Of a stretch of 19,201 bases of DNA, positions 18,148 to 19,201 are shown piece by piece. Each line of letters begins with the position of its first letter. The first letter of the stretch is position 1. Source of the DNA: Tieghemiomyces parasiticus (Eukaryota > Kickxellomycota > Dimargaritomycetes > Dimargaritales > Dimargaritaceae); the NCBI GenBank assembly GCA_027575765.1, contig JANBPT010000917.1, positions 1-19,201 of the forward strand, written 5' to 3'. A program made the position numbers and the translations under genes. The notes under the pieces were generated by a model. The model saw nothing but the letters and a program-made list of their open reading frames with translations, was not told where the DNA came from and ran no database searches.

Positions 18148-18549
18148 GATGGGGTTGTGTAGACCGAGAAGGGGAGCAACTAGAGGAAATACCGAGGGAG
18201 GGTCGCAGGTGGGCAGACCGAGTAGAATAAAGAAACAGTATTTAATACACACTAAACGAATCTACATTAAAGGGTGATTCGTCGTCTTTAAGTAGGTGTG
18301 GCTCGAGTGATGAAGCGAAATCGTTTGGTGTATCTTAAGGCGTTTGGTTTGGGGACTTTCTCCATGAGGAGGAGGGTCCAAAATCGAGTCGAGTTCGCTT
18401 TCGAAATCGGAAGGCCGCCGCCTGCTTATTTTATCAAACAATGAGAATGATCCGCGAAGGAAATTTGAGTATTCTACCGGGAGGGCAGAGCCTGAAGGTA
18501 GGCAACTTTCTTGGACAGAGAGGTGCCCTGGGGTGCGCCTCGGTTACAA
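18148..18549. repeat. Diverged direct repeat, copy 2, with a longer minus-strand open frame
   Basis: Partner of 16036-16446, about 2.1 kb away, with the small secreted gene between them. Its minus strand is open for 93 codons (18543 down to TAG at 18264-18262) without a start ATG. It includes EYSNFLRGSFSLFDKI, RRRPSDFESELDSILDP and PHGESPQTKRLKIHQTI, which match pieces of copy 1. Similarity ends abruptly at TTGTAAC on the upstream side in both copies, as it would if an intron, an element edge or a duplication boundary lay there. It could be a late exon or a relic; no upstream exon was found. Confidence 0.65.
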
Positions 18550-18974
18550 CATAAAAATGTAAGCCAGTGGAAAGTCTACCAGGATATTATGAGAATAAGC
18601 ATATGTATAGGAAATGCGAAAAACAATAAAGGCGTGAATAGTACGTACATAGGCATGAAAGAGGGTGTGCGGGAATGCTACGCATGGCCAGTTATTCGTG
18701 AGGATAAAGGATGGACAGAGGCCGAACCCACAAGGGCCAGATATTCTAGGGGATATTAGCTCGAAGTCCCCTAAATGTTGGGCAAGTACCTTCGGCTGAA
18801 TCCGGGTGGTTGACTTGAAGGGGAAGTTTAAGCACCGGGAAGAAGAGGTAGTCGACTGATTGTAGTTTGAATGCGTAGATATACCAGCGGCTACGAGAAA
18901 GGTTGGCCGGTATTGCTATCTGGCAGTGGCTTGGACGCCTGGATGATATCTAGTGCAAAACGTTTGCAATGGGT

Positions 18975-18993
18975 ATTTTGAGATACTCAAAAT
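18975..18993. repeat. Hairpin ATTTTGAG-ATA-CTCAAAAT
   Basis: Perfect 8-base inverted repeat with a 3-base loop, about 100 bases beyond the stop codon of the partial minus-strand gene, so it may lie in that gene's 3' UTR. Confidence 0.5.
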
Positions 18994-19096
18994 GTGTAAT
19001 TTACTAATGGAGTTGGTATGGAGAAATGCAACCGTAGAGCAGAAAATGGAGAATATGGTACATATCGGACAGCATAGGTAGAGGACAAGGCGCCCA

Positions 19097-19201
19097 TCAA
19101 CCGGTAGTCATCATGCGGAAATTCTCGCTAAACACGGCTGCGTACACAGTGTCACCGAGGCCAACTGCCGCGTGAAACGCCTCAATTAGGCCGTTGGCCG
19201 T
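19097..19201 (-). CDS. 3' end of an unidentified gene (partial)
   Basis: The minus-strand frame enters from the window edge and stops at TGA (19099-19097) after 34 codons. It includes NGLIEAFHAAVGLGDTVYAA and ends with FSENFRMMTTG. Codon choice (GCC, GGC, CTC, TTC, TAC) matches the accepted genes, and the low-GC, non-coding character starts right after the stop. The family cannot be named from this fragment, and the 5' part lies outside the window. Confidence 0.55.
   Translation of the reverse strand, partial: TANGLIEAFHAAVGLGDTVYAAVFSENFRMMTTG

Larger units (their letters stand above)
17803..19096. other. Intergenic region with repeat copy 2
   Basis: About 1.3 kb between the small secreted gene and the partial gene at the window end. 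It contains AATAAA (18071-18076), copy 2 of the diverged repeat (18148-18549) and a small hairpin (18975-18993). The frame at 18511-18759 (+) has no coding character. Nothing else was recognised. Confidence 0.5.

Overview
This window looks like nuclear DNA of a fungus, probably an early-diverging (zygomycete-grade) lineage. That lineage call is an inference. The supporting evidence is: GT-AG spliceosomal introns, mostly 176-190 nt long, with TGAC- or CTAAT-type branch sites followed by pyrimidine-rich tracts; CT-rich leaders; Kozak-like ATG contexts; AATAAA signals; and intergenic spacers of about 1.3 to 2.8 kb. There is no operon structure, no tRNA or rRNA, no CRISPR array and no intact transposon.

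Layout, left to right. (1) 1-49: the 3' end of a plus-strand gene with a lysine-rich, then Ala/Pro-rich tail. (2) 50-1694: spacer, with one candidate exon or relic at 757-984 (-). (3) 1695-4642 (-): a four-exon DNAJC11-type mitochondrial J protein, rebuilt here as 778 residues. (4) 4643-6341: spacer with a telobox-like motif, CGGAGT inverted pairs and a TATA-like/AG microsatellite. (5) 6342-7373 (+): a secreted orphan protein of 343 residues. (6) 7374-9380: spacer with two coding-like fragments. (7) 9381-10749 (-): a two-exon secreted orphan protein of 392 residues. (8) 10750-13539: a long spacer. (9) 13540-15186 (+): a two-exon DHHC palmitoyltransferase of the Pfa4 type, 488 residues. (10) 15187-17499: spacer with several poly-G/C tracts and copy 1 of a diverged repeat. 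(11) 17500-17802 (+): a small secreted protein of 100 residues. (12) 17803-19096: spacer with copy 2 of the repeat. (13) 19097-19201 (-): the last 34 codons of a gene running off the window.

The two recognisable genes are housekeeping functions: a mitochondrial membrane-organising chaperone partner and an ER protein S-acyltransferase. They need not act together. The three secreted proteins match no family I recognise, and each has a TATA-like element about 155-182 bp before its ATG. This suggests a shared promoter design for regulated, possibly effector-like genes. The spacers carry several short coding-like fragments, some frameshifted, as expected of gene relics. The clearest is a pair of repeat copies whose minus strands keep a matching protein-like segment. 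I see no convincing new multi-gene system.
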